Positions 13,885 through 21,080 of a DNA stretch of 32,781 bases are shown piece after piece (the first letter of the stretch is position 1; every line of letters starts with the position of its first letter). Both the position numbers and the translations under genes were made by a program. The DNA comes from a virus: IMG/VR virus record IMGVR_UViG_3300046028_005384, positions 1 through 32,781 of that record; one strand, given 5' to 3'. The notes below the pieces were generated by a model, which saw only the letters and a program-made list of their open reading frames with translations, was not told the DNA's origin and made no database searches.

Positions 13885-15319
13885 TACAAGGTCCGGTCGT
13901 ACATGTGATTGACATTAAGACTGAGTCAGTAGCACTCGCAACAGTTTGCGATACAGTGACTCCAATTCCAGGATTATTTATTATTAGTTTAAACAGCTTC
14001 TGCGCTGCACCAGATTGGGTGATGTTTGCATTCAATCCTCCATACGGCGCGCTGATATCAAGGAAATGATTACCAGTTCCTTGTTGAAGAGTCGTGACAA
14101 CATTTGAGTTACCCAAGATGTTGAAGAACGCAGACTTTCCACCAGCATCTTTTTGCTGAGCAGTCAGTTGATTTCCTGTTCCATTTATTACCAACTCTGC
14201 ATACTTGCCATTATATTGCTGAGTCAGAGATACAGTGTTGTTGTTTCCTGTCACAGATACTTCAGCAAGATTGTTTCCAAGAACTGCAGCTGCAGTGCCT
14301 TGATTGATAGTAATAGCGTTGTTGCTACCGTTGATCAACATCGATTGAGAACCATTCACACCTCTGATAGCGTTAAACCTTGAGAACTGTTCAATGTTGA
14401 CGGTGTTATTATCACCAATGTTTTGAATGTAAATCGAGTTGCTTGCAATAGCATTTGTCTGACCAAGCTTAATAGTTTGATTAGTGGCAATTGATGTAGT
14501 TGGATATGTTGGTTCTGCAGGAGGCGGAGGTGGAGCAGTCGGCGCCGAAGATCCTTCGTTAGGTGCAACAGGAGCAAACGTAGTACCATTCAGTGCTGTA
14601 GCGCCTTGCAACTGATCGATGAACAAGATAGGAGATAGCGCGGTATCGCCAAGATTGAAAGACGAGAAGCCAAGCATATAGTTGCCATCTGCTGGAACTG
14701 TGAACACAGCAACCTGCCATCCAGTAGCACCATATGAATTGGTCGAGTAGTTGCCCGTTCCAGGATTCGTAAATCCTAATAGCGCAAAGTTCTGTGTTTG
14801 ACCGTTAAGCGTTGGCGTTCCTGGTCCACCTGTCAAGGTGATGAGAGAACCGTCGTTATACGGAACATAGTCTGTCGACAGGTACTGCCAACCAAATGAG
14901 TATGTAATCCCTGCTTGTAGGAATACTGTTCGACTGACGGAAGAAGCGTTCGTAGGATTCATCGATCCGTTCGAATAGATCGTATTACGAATAGATGTGA
15001 TGTCTGAAGAGGCAAGGCCGAGAGTCGTCATCGCAGTGTTGAATTGCGGAGAATTTCCTCCTGCTTGAACCGATAGCATGTACGATCCATACGGAGTAAT
15101 CGTCCAACATTTGCCACCGCCCGGGCAATAGTTCTGCATACCAGTCGTCACTTGTACGCCGCTACCGTTATCACTCCATGACGTACGAAGTGTAGTAGAT
15201 CCATTAGAAGCTGTCCAGCCGCCATAGTTTCCATCTTCAAAACCATAGTTCGAAGGAGTCTGGGCGTTAGCTAATGATCCCCACATTAACATCATCAATG
15301 CTAAGATTAACTTCTTCAT
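13859..15319 (-). CDS. Secreted curlin-repeat protein with N-terminal jelly-roll-like domain
   Basis: This 486-residue protein has a signal peptide (MKKLILALMMLMWGSLANA, cut near 19-20). Residues 20-245 are beta-rich and Gly/Asn/Thr-rich with one Cys pair (C65, C71), resembling a carbohydrate-binding or PEP-CTERM-type sandwich (YGFEDGNYGGW start, FTVPADGNYMLGF and ILFIDQL late). A proline-rich linker (APTAPPPPPAEPTYP, about 258-274) leads to 200 residues of curlin-like repeats with N-x-x-x-I-x-Q or G-N-N-N-x-V-x-x-x-Q steps. The protein is probably exported by CsgG and forms or caps a surface fibre, with the head displayed. It overlaps the FecR stop by 4 bases. It could instead be a single-chain adhesin. 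Confidence 0.78.
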   Translation of the reverse strand: MKKLILALMMLMWGSLANAQTPSNYGFEDGNYGGWTASNGSTTLRTSWSDNGSGVQVTTGMQNYCPGGGKCWTITPYGSYMLSVQAGGNSPQFNTAMTTLGLASSDITSIRNTIYSNGSMNPTNASSVSRTVFLQAGITYSFGWQYLSTDYVPYNDGSLITLTGGPGTPTLNGQTQNFALLGFTNPGTGNYSTNSYGATGWQVAVFTVPADGNYMLGFSSFNLGDTALSPILFIDQLQGATALNGTTFAPVAPNEGSSAPTAPPPPPAEPTYPTTSIATNQTIKLGQTNAIASNSIYIQNIGDNNTVNIEQFSRFNAIRGVNGSQSMLINGSNNAITINQGTAAAVLGNNLAEVSVTGNNNTVSLTQQYNGKYAELVINGTGNQLTAQQKDAGGKSAFFNILGNSNVVTTLQQGTGNHFLDISAPYGGLNANITQSGAAQKLFKLIINNPGIGVTVSQTVASATDSVLMSITCTTGPCNGYTYTKN

Positions 15320-16452
15320 CTTGCACCTGATTCTTGTATTACGGTAATGTTGCCTTGAGGTCTACCAGTTCCAGATGAAGTCCACTTATCGTCCATAAAA
15401 TTATACACATCTACAATGTTATTCTGAGAAGAAACAACTTGCACTTCTGTATCTTTCGGTAACCATATCACAACAGCTTGATTTTTATCTTCAGATAATC
15501 TAGCATAAAACCAACCAATTTGTTGCATCTTCTTGAAAATAGGAGACACGTTTGTATAGACAGTTTCTGTTGGTATGTTTCCAGAATTATATTCGGCATA
15601 GATTTCTTGGAGTTCTTGCTGATTGGGCAATCGAACAGTAGCTACAGTAACTTCCTCATTACTATCTGACCCAGTATTAGGATCTTGGTTGTCGTCAGAT
15701 GCCGCTTTTGCAGGATTGACAAACTTCTTAAGCGCTTCGCGAGCAGCAGTGATCAGTGATTGACCGTCATCAGTTTCGAGAGGAGAGATTTGAATATTGT
15801 TATCCATACCCTTCATCGAAGGATTAATGACAACAGGCGGCGCAGGAGGAGCATAAGAATTCTCGACCATCGTTGCTTGGAACGGCTGAGTCAGAGTTAC
15901 GATGCCCGCAGCAGTGATCACGTCGATAGCTCCTGAAGGGCATTCGAAGTTAATCTTTGTAATATCTTTATCGTTGTAGCATTCAGGAACAAGAACGACA
16001 GTCGATCTGCCTGCTTCGTCAACAGACATGACAAAATCTGTACCTCTTACAGCAATCGTCGCAGTCGGTGTACGTATACCAACACCCTTTGAATTTCCCT
16101 TTGCGATCGCGCCAGAAGTATATCTTGCCGTTCCTAAGGCAAGCTTCAGGCCAATCTTGCCTTTACTCTTGTTGTTTCCATCATATACGAAGTCGTCGAT
16201 GACTAGCCGTGAATTCTGTGTAATGTTCACAGTGGTGGCATCGACGAATCGAATCTTAAATTTACCTTGAGAATTGGTCGACACAGTATCGTTCTTCTCG
16301 ATACTCGAGCCTTTAACAGCAGGTGCAACCTTTGCACCACGCTTTACAGAACCTCCACCCTGAAATTCTGATATCGATCCCACACCTGCAAAGGCGGGAA
16401 CCGATATCAGAAAGAGTGCATTAATGGCCAGTTTTAATATTAAACGTACCAT
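15316..16452 (-). CDS. FecR-domain periplasmic protein
   Basis: This 378-residue protein has a signal peptide (MVRLILKLAINALFLISVPAFA) and a FecR domain (about 25-170), with GSVKRG, NDTVSTNSQGKFKIRFVDATTVNI and IRTPTATIAVRGTDFVMSVDEAG as the typical strands. A disordered acidic stretch and a C-terminal region (about 270-378) of unknown fold follow. Cellular FecR-domain proteins either relay periplasmic signals or, in the free-standing form seen here, sit beside CHASE2 cyclases and surface-protein exporters. The start overlaps the curlin-repeat gene by 32 bases. It is a reasonable partner of the cyclase sensor; this is inference. Confidence 0.85.
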   Translation of the reverse strand: MVRLILKLAINALFLISVPAFAGVGSISEFQGGGSVKRGAKVAPAVKGSSIEKNDTVSTNSQGKFKIRFVDATTVNITQNSRLVIDDFVYDGNNKSKGKIGLKLALGTARYTSGAIAKGNSKGVGIRTPTATIAVRGTDFVMSVDEAGRSTVVLVPECYNDKDITKINFECPSGAIDVITAAGIVTLTQPFQATMVENSYAPPAPPVVINPSMKGMDNNIQISPLETDDGQSLITAAREALKKFVNPAKAASDDNQDPNTGSDSNEEVTVATVRLPNQQELQEIYAEYNSGNIPTETVYTNVSPIFKKMQQIGWFYARLSEDKNQAVVIWLPKDTEVQVVSSQNNIVDVYNFMDDKWTSSGTGRPQGNITVIQESGAR

Positions 16453-17194
16453 TTGAACCCGCCGAGTTAATATTGATTACGGTTTCAGAAGCTCCGTACT
16501 GTTGGGTTGTAATGGTGTTCAGTGTACCTGTGAGGTTCACATACAGAGAATGGCCGAATGTTCCGCCGAGACCTGTTTGTGTCACGTCGAAGTCATTGTA
16601 ATCACCAGTCACGAGAATGGTTTGAGTTGCGTTAGGTGAGAGTGCATCGATATTGAATGCATTGTTATCACCAGTGACATCCATCGAGTTACGAATGTTT
16701 TCGCCAGAACCGCGAAATGTAAGAGCATTTGAATTGCCAGTAAATTTCGCATTCAGATCAAACTTATTACATATGGCATCGCCTTGTAGTACACCGCAAC
16801 GAATGTCTGCAGTATTCAGATTGCCGATTTGACGAACTGTTACTGTTGCGATTCCTGTTGCTCCTGTAGCGGAGACCACGCCCATGTAGAGTTGGTTTCC
16901 GTTACCGGTTTGAACAGCGATGACACTTTGATTATCACCTCGTAAATAGATAGGATCATCATTGTCGCCAATGATATTAGCAGTACCAGTTTGAACAACG
17001 TTAACATCTACATTGCCACCTTCTTGATCGATATATACTTTGTTTGTTGTAGCTACTGCACCTGCAGTCACCTCATTCGGTGACGTAGTTACAATTGCTG
17101 GTGGAGTTGGGGCTGTCGGTAGCACGGTTTGTGCAGTCACAGATGTTCCATAAAGAAGAGCAGCTCCAACTAATAAAAACTTACTTAGTTTCAT
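16421..17194 (-). CDS. Curlin-repeat (CsgA/CsgB-like) secreted protein
   Basis: The product is 257 residues. A signal peptide (MKLSKFLLVGAALLYGTSVTAQ) is followed by a short Pro/Thr linker and repeats rich in Asn, Gly and Gln with the alternating I-x-Q-x-G-x-x-N-x-x-x-V pattern of curli subunits (for example VDVNVVQTGTANIIGDN, VIAVQTGNGNQLY, VTVRQIGNLNTADI). I chose the ATG at 17192-17194 with AAAAGGAAA about 7 bases upstream; the longer frame lies inside csgG. It would be the main fibre subunit or nucleator exported through the CsgG pore. It has two cysteines, unusual for curlins (residues in IRCGVLQGDAICNKF). Confidence 0.82.
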   Translation of the reverse strand: MKLSKFLLVGAALLYGTSVTAQTVLPTAPTPPAIVTTSPNEVTAGAVATTNKVYIDQEGGNVDVNVVQTGTANIIGDNDDPIYLRGDNQSVIAVQTGNGNQLYMGVVSATGATGIATVTVRQIGNLNTADIRCGVLQGDAICNKFDLNAKFTGNSNALTFRGSGENIRNSMDVTGDNNAFNIDALSPNATQTILVTGDYNDFDVTQTGLGGTFGHSLYVNLTGTLNTITTQQYGASETVININSAGSNGTFNIKTGH

Positions 17195-18005
17195 TTGTCG
17201 TTTCCTTTTGCTTGAATCTCCATAGTCCTTTACGTTCACCGTCCTTGATTAATTCCACGACTGCCGTTTCTATGGCTGAACGGATCGCATAACTACCGGC
17301 TTCATTTGATGTTTGTTGTCCATCAAATTCAAAAGCTTTTGTTCCCATATCGAAAAACTTAAATGCTGTGATTCCCTCGGACGTAGAGAGTAAATTCTTC
17401 TCAACGGTGACAGAAGTTAAAACTTCACCTGTCTGAACCGAAACGAGTCGCATACTAATAGTAACTTGATCTTCTGAATACTGTTGATAAGGACCGATTC
17501 CGAGGAATCTTGCGCCGTTACCACCAGTTTTGGTATTTGAACTATAGTCAATAATACCACCTTCAAGGATGATACCTGCAACCATCAAAGGAGGAAGCGG
17601 TTCTGCGCTTTCGCCGAGTTGTTGCTCTCTCATCTGTCTTACGAGCTGACGTTCTTTGATCAAAGAATCAATGCCTACACGCTCGACTGGTTTAAACCAT
17701 TTGCCATCGCCAGCATCTGCCAATGTTTTGATAACATAAGCGTCTGCGCCTTGAGTGACGGCTGTCGAGAAACTGGCTTGAGTAGCAGAAGGTTTGCGTT
17801 GTCCTGTTCTATCAGTGAACGAGTAGATGGCAATCGGAATTACCTGACCATCAAGTTCTGGTAGAGTTCTGAACAACTTAGGATTTGCAAATCTTTCTAC
17901 TTCAGCATCTTCTCTTGCGAGATATGACTGATTGAGATGAGGATGCACTCCTCCTGCGCAAGCGGTTGTAATAAGAAGTAATGGAAGTAATAAAAGCTTT
18001 TTCAT
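17181..18005 (-). CDS. csgG: CsgG-type curli secretion lipoprotein
   Basis: This 274-residue protein has a lipoprotein signal (MKKLLLLPLLLITTAC with the lipid cysteine at 16) and the CsgG domain: PIAIYSFTDRTGQRKPS, LIKERQLVRQMREQ, LMVAGIILEGGIIDYSSNTKTGG and QYSEDQVTISMRLVSVQTGEVL. Family knowledge: CsgG forms a nonameric outer-membrane channel that secretes curli subunits (type VIII secretion). Length matches E. coli CsgG (277). It is 9 bases downstream of csgF and overlaps the curlin-repeat gene by 14 bases. No csgE is seen in the window. Confidence 0.92.
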   Translation of the reverse strand: MKKLLLLPLLLITTACAGGVHPHLNQSYLAREDAEVERFANPKLFRTLPELDGQVIPIAIYSFTDRTGQRKPSATQASFSTAVTQGADAYVIKTLADAGDGKWFKPVERVGIDSLIKERQLVRQMREQQLGESAEPLPPLMVAGIILEGGIIDYSSNTKTGGNGARFLGIGPYQQYSEDQVTISMRLVSVQTGEVLTSVTVEKNLLSTSEGITAFKFFDMGTKAFEFDGQQTSNEAGSYAIRSAIETAVVELIKDGERKGLWRFKQKETTNETK

Positions 18006-18014
18006 GACTTCTCC

Positions 18015-18455
18015 TTAAAATGCAAATGTTGCGATAGGAACAGTCACGACTGTCGTATTACCAAATTTATCGACAACTGTCAACGTCACAGATGTACCAG
18101 TCTTTACATAGCTAATCGTATTACCATCAAGATTAAACATACCTTGTTGAGCAGAACCTTCGGCAAACAGATTGTTCGACAATTGAGTGGCTAGCTGAGC
18201 ATATACCTGCGAGGTAAACAGCGCCATAAACTTTGCAAGCGGAGTGTTTGAAGCTTCAGCTCTTGCAAGAGCAATCTTTGCGGCTTCGGCATCTCTAATT
18301 GCCTGCTCACGAGAACGTTCTTGTGCATCGATTGACTGCACATGTGACGACCATCCATATCCATTGAAGGATGGACTTTTAAACTGTTGTACGAGAGGAT
18401 CAGCTTTTACTGGGCTGCTTAGTATCAGAGCTAGCAGGAGCAGACTCTTTTTCAT
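18015..18455 (-). CDS. csgF: CsgF-like curli assembly protein
   Basis: This 146-residue protein has a signal peptide (MKKSLLLLALILSSPVKA) and a mature N terminus LVQQFKSPSFNGYGWSSH, which matches the N-terminal CsgF segment that plugs into the CsgG channel mouth (F-x-NPxFGG type). The rest is helical (QERSREQAIRDAEAAKIALARAEA), then strands. In cells CsgF sits at the surface and couples CsgG to fibre nucleation. Length agrees with E. coli CsgF (138). AAGAAGGA lies 7 bases upstream. Its first 56 bases overlap a small gene in another frame. Confidence 0.88.
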   Translation of the reverse strand: MKKSLLLLALILSSPVKADPLVQQFKSPSFNGYGWSSHVQSIDAQERSREQAIRDAEAAKIALARAEASNTPLAKFMALFTSQVYAQLATQLSNNLFAEGSAQQGMFNLDGNTISYVKTGTSVTLTVVDKFGNTTVVTVPIATFAF

Positions 18456-18552
18456 CTTTCTTTTCCTTCTTTAAAGGCATATCTTTGTTTGAAGAAAGAC
18501 TAAATTCAAGCGAGAAGATCTTAATGATTTCAATCTTTAGATTTATGTTCAC
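18400..18552 (-). CDS. 50-residue overlapping microprotein (GTG start)
   Basis: A GTG at 18550-18552 has a strong AAAGGAAG 6-7 bases upstream and opens 50 codons: MNINLKIEIIKIFSLEF at the start and a Lys/Glu-rich then Ser/Pro tail (KKEKKDEKESAPASS). It overlaps the end of the upstream membrane protein by 23 bases and the start of csgF by 56 bases, both in different frames. The spacing of the ribosome site is the main argument. Function unknown. Confidence 0.55.
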   Translation of the reverse strand: MNINLKIEIIKIFSLEFSLSSNKDMPLKKEKKDEKESAPASSDTKQPSKS

Positions 18553-18793
18553 TGTGATCTTCCTTTATCTGCAATACAACACTCACCTTCTGGTTCAATC
18601 GAATAAGATCATTATCCAACATACGGACACGATCAATCAAAGCAATTAAAATCCCATTGGTTTCGCCAATCAATGGCATTAGTTTATCTGTGACAAACTT
18701 ATAAATGAACCACACAAAATAACCCATGCCGACCGCTGCGACAATTGGAAATCCGTATTGTTTTACAAGTTCTGCAATGAGTTGTGGATCCAT
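18530..18793 (-). CDS. Single-helix membrane protein, paralogue 2
   Basis: This 87-residue protein has a transmembrane segment YGFPIVAAVGMGYFVWFIYKFV (about 14-35) and a helical tail ILIALIDRVRMLDNDLIRLNQKVSVVLQIK that could form a coiled coil. It shares the pattern GFPIxAA...GxFVxF...GI...LxxRVxxMxxDxIR...VS with the gene just upstream, so the two are paralogues. They may be holin-like or oligomeric membrane scaffolds; the position at the head of the curli-type operon is notable. The start overlaps the upstream stop by one base (TAATG). Confidence 0.72.
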   Translation of the reverse strand: MDPQLIAELVKQYGFPIVAAVGMGYFVWFIYKFVTDKLMPLIGETNGILIALIDRVRMLDNDLIRLNQKVSVVLQIKEDHSEHKSKD

Positions 18794-19080
18794 TAATCTT
18801 TCCGAGCATCGTTCTTCCCGTCTGCTCGTGCGATTCTGTCGAGATCTGGTTTCAGACCAAGAGCGGAACTTACAACTGCATCAACGCGAATAATATCATG
18901 GTTCATTGTCTTGACTCTGTTGTCAAGCCCCATAATAATACCCTGCATTCCCCTGATTGCCTTGACGACGCTCTCGAGAATGTAGTTGATAACAAAGTAA
19001 ACAAAAACCCCACCGAGCAAAGCTGCTGCGATGGGGAATCCGACATCTCCAATAAGTTTAAATATAGTATCGTAACCCAT
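18793..19080 (-). CDS. Single-helix membrane protein, paralogue 1
   Basis: This 95-residue protein has the hydrophobic segment VGFPIAAALLGGVFVYFVINYIL (about 13-35), then the coiled-coil-like RVKTMNHDIIRVDAVVSSALGLKPDLDRIARADGKNDARKD. The tail LKPDLDRIARADGKxDARxD is one I recall from marine phage proteins of unknown role. It heads the curli-type operon, directly below a late octamer. There is no clear Shine-Dalgarno sequence before the ATG, so its start or leader is unusual. Confidence 0.72.
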   Translation of the reverse strand: MGYDTIFKLIGDVGFPIAAALLGGVFVYFVINYILESVVKAIRGMQGIIMGLDNRVKTMNHDIIRVDAVVSSALGLKPDLDRIARADGKNDARKD

Positions 19081-19085
19081 AGGAT

Positions 19086-19093
19086 TATTTATA
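19086..19093 (-). promoter_or_regulatory. T4-type late promoter octamer TATAAATA
   Basis: An exact TATAAATA on the minus strand, 6 bases upstream of the first gene of the curli-type operon. The predicted RNA start would be at or just after the annotated ATG, giving little or no leader. A small hairpin (AAGCTG-AATAAA-CAGCTT, 19111-19128) precedes it and may close the upstream unit. It suggests that the cluster at 11821-19080 is expressed late. Confidence 0.6.
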
Positions 19094-19117
19094 CTATCTT
19101 CAAAATGCTTAAGCTGT

Positions 19118-19246
19118 TTATTCAGCTTTCAGGAATAGCTCGTCAAACTTTTTTACCCACATTTGTTTAAATGCTGGATTCTCTGCCCGCTGAGATGCAA
19201 CGAGAACGTTCTTCAGGCGCCGAGCGAGGACAGGATCAAACTTCAT
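19118..19246 (-). CDS. 42-residue microprotein
   Basis: MKFDPVLARRLKNVLVASQR at the start, WVKKFDELFLKAE at the end; amphipathic helical and basic. The ATG overlaps the stop of the membrane protein gene (ATGA) and has GTAGGAG 7 bases upstream. No domain recognised. Confidence 0.6.
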   Translation of the reverse strand: MKFDPVLARRLKNVLVASQRAENPAFKQMWVKKFDELFLKAE

Positions 19247-19524
19247 ACAATAACTCCTACAATTAAAATACCAACAACAAGTGCGTTTACAGCAATCAGT
19301 GCTTTATCTCTCATTGCAATTGCAGCATAACCCCAAAGACCAGCGCCGGCGATCGAGATCAAAAGATCTGCCGCATGGAAATCAAATGCTCGACAAGTTG
19401 CAGCCACAATGACGCAGGATGTGCCTGTCCATTTGATGATTTCGAGAAAAAGTTCGGATTTCCGACGGGCCAAAGCCGCCCGCTGAGTTGGAAACCGACT
19501 TAAGTCATTTGAAAGTTTAAGCAT
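19243..19524 (-). CDS. Conserved phage membrane protein
   Basis: This 93-residue protein has a basic N terminus and two to three hydrophobic segments: WTGTSCVIVAATCRAF, DLLISIAGAGLWGYAAIAM and ALIAVNALVVGILIVGVIV. The pattern CRAFDxHxxDLxxSxxGxGLWGY...RDKAL is one I associate with membrane proteins of marine bacteria and phages. Function unknown. It follows the YodL-like gene by 2 bases. Confidence 0.72.
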   Translation of the reverse strand: MLKLSNDLSRFPTQRAALARRKSELFLEIIKWTGTSCVIVAATCRAFDFHAADLLISIAGAGLWGYAAIAMRDKALIAVNALVVGILIVGVIV

Positions 19525-19526
19525 AA

Positions 19527-19871
19527 TTAATCCTTTTGATAATTTTCAAGAAGTGTGAAACCTGCCGAAGCGCAGCGATAAAGTTTACCGTCAACGTCAA
19601 GAATATCACCAACTGACATCGAAGAGCAAGGACCGAGCTTAAAAATATCCTCGAAGTATATGCTTTCTTCCCAGAGATTCATCGCTTCGAAGGCATTTTC
19701 CATATCGTTGGTATCAACGTTAGCAACGTGAGTGTAATATTGGAAATTCTCAGCTTTAAATTTACCTTCGAAACCACGATCAAAGTAAGCCTTGATGCGT
19801 ACGCTGGTTTCACCGCTATTGACCATATCGATCTCTGCATCGGTAAGCTGAATCTGATAAACCTTAATCAT
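19527..19871 (-). CDS. Phage protein with YodL-like C-terminal segment
   Basis: This 114-residue soluble protein ends with MSVGDILDVDGKLYRCASAGFTLL, which resembles the YodL-type pattern S-x-GD-x...G-x-x-Y-x...GF seen in many phage and plasmid proteins of unknown role. The first half is MIKVYQIQLTDAEIDMVNSG and acidic. The start has AAGAAGGAAG 8 bases upstream and a family promoter at 19900-19928. Confidence 0.68.
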   Translation of the reverse strand: MIKVYQIQLTDAEIDMVNSGETSVRIKAYFDRGFEGKFKAENFQYYTHVANVDTNDMENAFEAMNLWEESIYFEDIFKLGPCSSMSVGDILDVDGKLYRCASAGFTLLENYQKD

Positions 19872-19899
19872 TTTTTTCTTCCTTCTTTATTATAGTTCC

Positions 19900-19928
19900 A
19901 CCTTACACTGTTTTGATAATAATGTACA
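19900..19928 (-). promoter_or_regulatory. Early-type promoter, TGTACA-N17-TAAGGT
   Basis: TGTACA at 19923-19928, 17 bases, TAAGGT at 19900-19905, with a further TATAAT about 10 bases downstream. It directly follows a bidirectional terminator and drives the genes at 19118-19871. Confidence 0.7.
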
Positions 19929-19930
19929 CC

Positions 19931-19969
19931 AAAAAACGCACTCAGAACAAGTCCGAATGCGTTTTTTTT
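19931..19969. terminator. Bidirectional intrinsic terminator
   Basis: A 10-base-pair stem AAAAAACGCA / TGCGTTTTTT around a 17-base loop, with T-runs on both strands. On the minus strand it closes the peroxiredoxin unit and abuts the next promoter. The same design recurs at 25623-25658. Confidence 0.82.
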
Positions 19970-19984
19970 CGAAAAGATTAGCGA

Positions 19985-20158
19985 TTATGTATCGTTATTT
20001 TTCTTTGGATATTTCTGATAGTATGATTCTTCGATATTCTCTCCGAAGAAATCGAGCTCGAGCTCGTTGAGTTCTTTCACAACACGATAGCCAAGATAGG
20101 AAAGGATTCCTACGACTGCTATTCCTGCAACTCCAGCTACGACTTTCTTATTATCCAT
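19985..20158 (-). CDS. Single-helix membrane microprotein
   Basis: The product is 57 residues: MDNKKVVAGVAGIAVVGILSYLGYRVV as an N-terminal transmembrane helix, then an acidic soluble tail (ELNELELDFFGENIEESYYQKYP). It overlaps the peroxiredoxin stop by 8 bases (ATGGATAA), which supports coupling. GAAAGAAA before the ATG is a weak ribosome site. Function unknown. Confidence 0.6.
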   Translation of the reverse strand: MDNKKVVAGVAGIAVVGILSYLGYRVVKELNELELDFFGENIEESYYQKYPKKNNDT

Positions 20159-20738
20159 TTTCTTTCAACCAGTTTAAGATGTTTTCTGGAGAGGTTTCAC
20201 CATAAGGATCTACTGGACAGTTATCTTCTGCACCTGGTTCGATAAACCATTTCTCGATCTTACCGTTATTGACGACACACGCATAACGCCATGAGCGTTC
20301 ACCAAAACCAAGGTTATCTTTATGAACTAGCATACCCATCTTACGAGTGAACATACCTGATCCATCAGGAATTACTTTGACCTTCTTCACCTTCTGTGCT
20401 TTGGCCCATGCATTCATGACGAAGGCATCATTGACCGATACACAGTAGATGTCCTTGATTCCGAGCGCCTTGAATTCAGCAAACTTCTCTTCGAAACCAG
20501 GAAGCTGATAAGTTGAACACGTCGGAGTGAATGCGCCTGGAAGAGAGAAGAGAACTACACGCTTACCTGCGAATAAGTCCCACGTCGTCACATCTTCCCA
20601 GCGATAAGGATTATCTCCTTCAATTGAGTCATCTCTAACACGAGTTTTAAAAGTTACACTTGGAACAAGAGTTTTCAGTTCATCGCCTACATTCTCATCA
20701 ATATCCCAAAACCTTTTGATCTTAATACGTTCTACCAT
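20151..20738 (-). CDS. Peroxiredoxin, Prx5 type
   Basis: This 195-residue thioredoxin-fold protein has the Prx5 active site PGAFTPTCS with the peroxidatic cysteine at C74, a catalytic arginine near 148-151 (GERSWRY) and a candidate resolving cysteine C174 in AEDNCPVDPYG. It reduces hydrogen peroxide or alkyl peroxides with glutathione, glutaredoxin or thioredoxin. A phage copy would protect DNA and enzymes in infected cells, or help deoxyribonucleotide synthesis in oxidised hosts; this is inference. GTAGGAG precedes the ATG. Confidence 0.9.
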   Translation of the reverse strand: MVERIKIKRFWDIDENVGDELKTLVPSVTFKTRVRDDSIEGDNPYRWEDVTTWDLFAGKRVVLFSLPGAFTPTCSTYQLPGFEEKFAEFKALGIKDIYCVSVNDAFVMNAWAKAQKVKKVKVIPDGSGMFTRKMGMLVHKDNLGFGERSWRYACVVNNGKIEKWFIEPGAEDNCPVDPYGETSPENILNWLKENG

Positions 20739-20747
20739 AATTTACTC

Positions 20748-20897
20748 CTACCAATGATGAATTGCATTTGCAATTAGAAAAATGTTTGCTATGACAGCTT
20801 GTACGATAAAAAGAGTCCGGATCAAAGCGACTCTATCAGACTCGCGATCACAAGGAGTTGCTTTCTCACCTAAAGCTTTTGCCCAAATACGCCACAT
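20748..20897 (-). CDS. Conserved single-helix membrane microprotein
   Basis: The product is 49 residues: MWRIWAKALGEKATPCDRESDRVALIR followed by the helix TLFIVQAVIANIFLIANAI and HHW. The pattern (ALGxKxCPTDxExDxVAxxR...LQAVIxNxFIIxNxxHHW) is one I have seen in marine T4-like phages. GGAAA is 5-6 bases before the ATG. It lies 9 bases upstream of the peroxiredoxin gene, so they are likely co-transcribed. Confidence 0.7.
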   Translation of the reverse strand: MWRIWAKALGEKATPCDRESDRVALIRTLFIVQAVIANIFLIANAIHHW

Positions 20898-21080
20898 AAT
20901 AATTTCCATGAATAAAGCGAAGCGACAGACCTATTGCTGGTTGGGCAAGAGTACCACTCCTTAGATCTGTCGCTTCATCAATGGTTCAGCAGTTCGGGTT
21001 CTAGTTATAGCGACCCTCATAGTGTGCCTTGAATCCAGAGATGCACCTCCATCATCTTCCACTGATTTCTATGTGTTAAA
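20898..21080 (-). other. Structured noncoding segment between OMP and microprotein genes
   Basis: There is no gene of convincing length in these 183 bases. The minus strand carries a 14-base-pair hairpin (arms 20919-20932 and 20963-20976, one G-T pair, 30-base loop) without a following T-run, and an outer pairing GGTTCTA/TAGAACC that uses the last codons of the outer-membrane protein gene. Two tiny open frames, MMEVHLWIQGTL and MRVAITRTRTAEPLMKRQI, overlap by ATGA between them. It may be a structured leader or small RNA. Confidence 0.4.
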
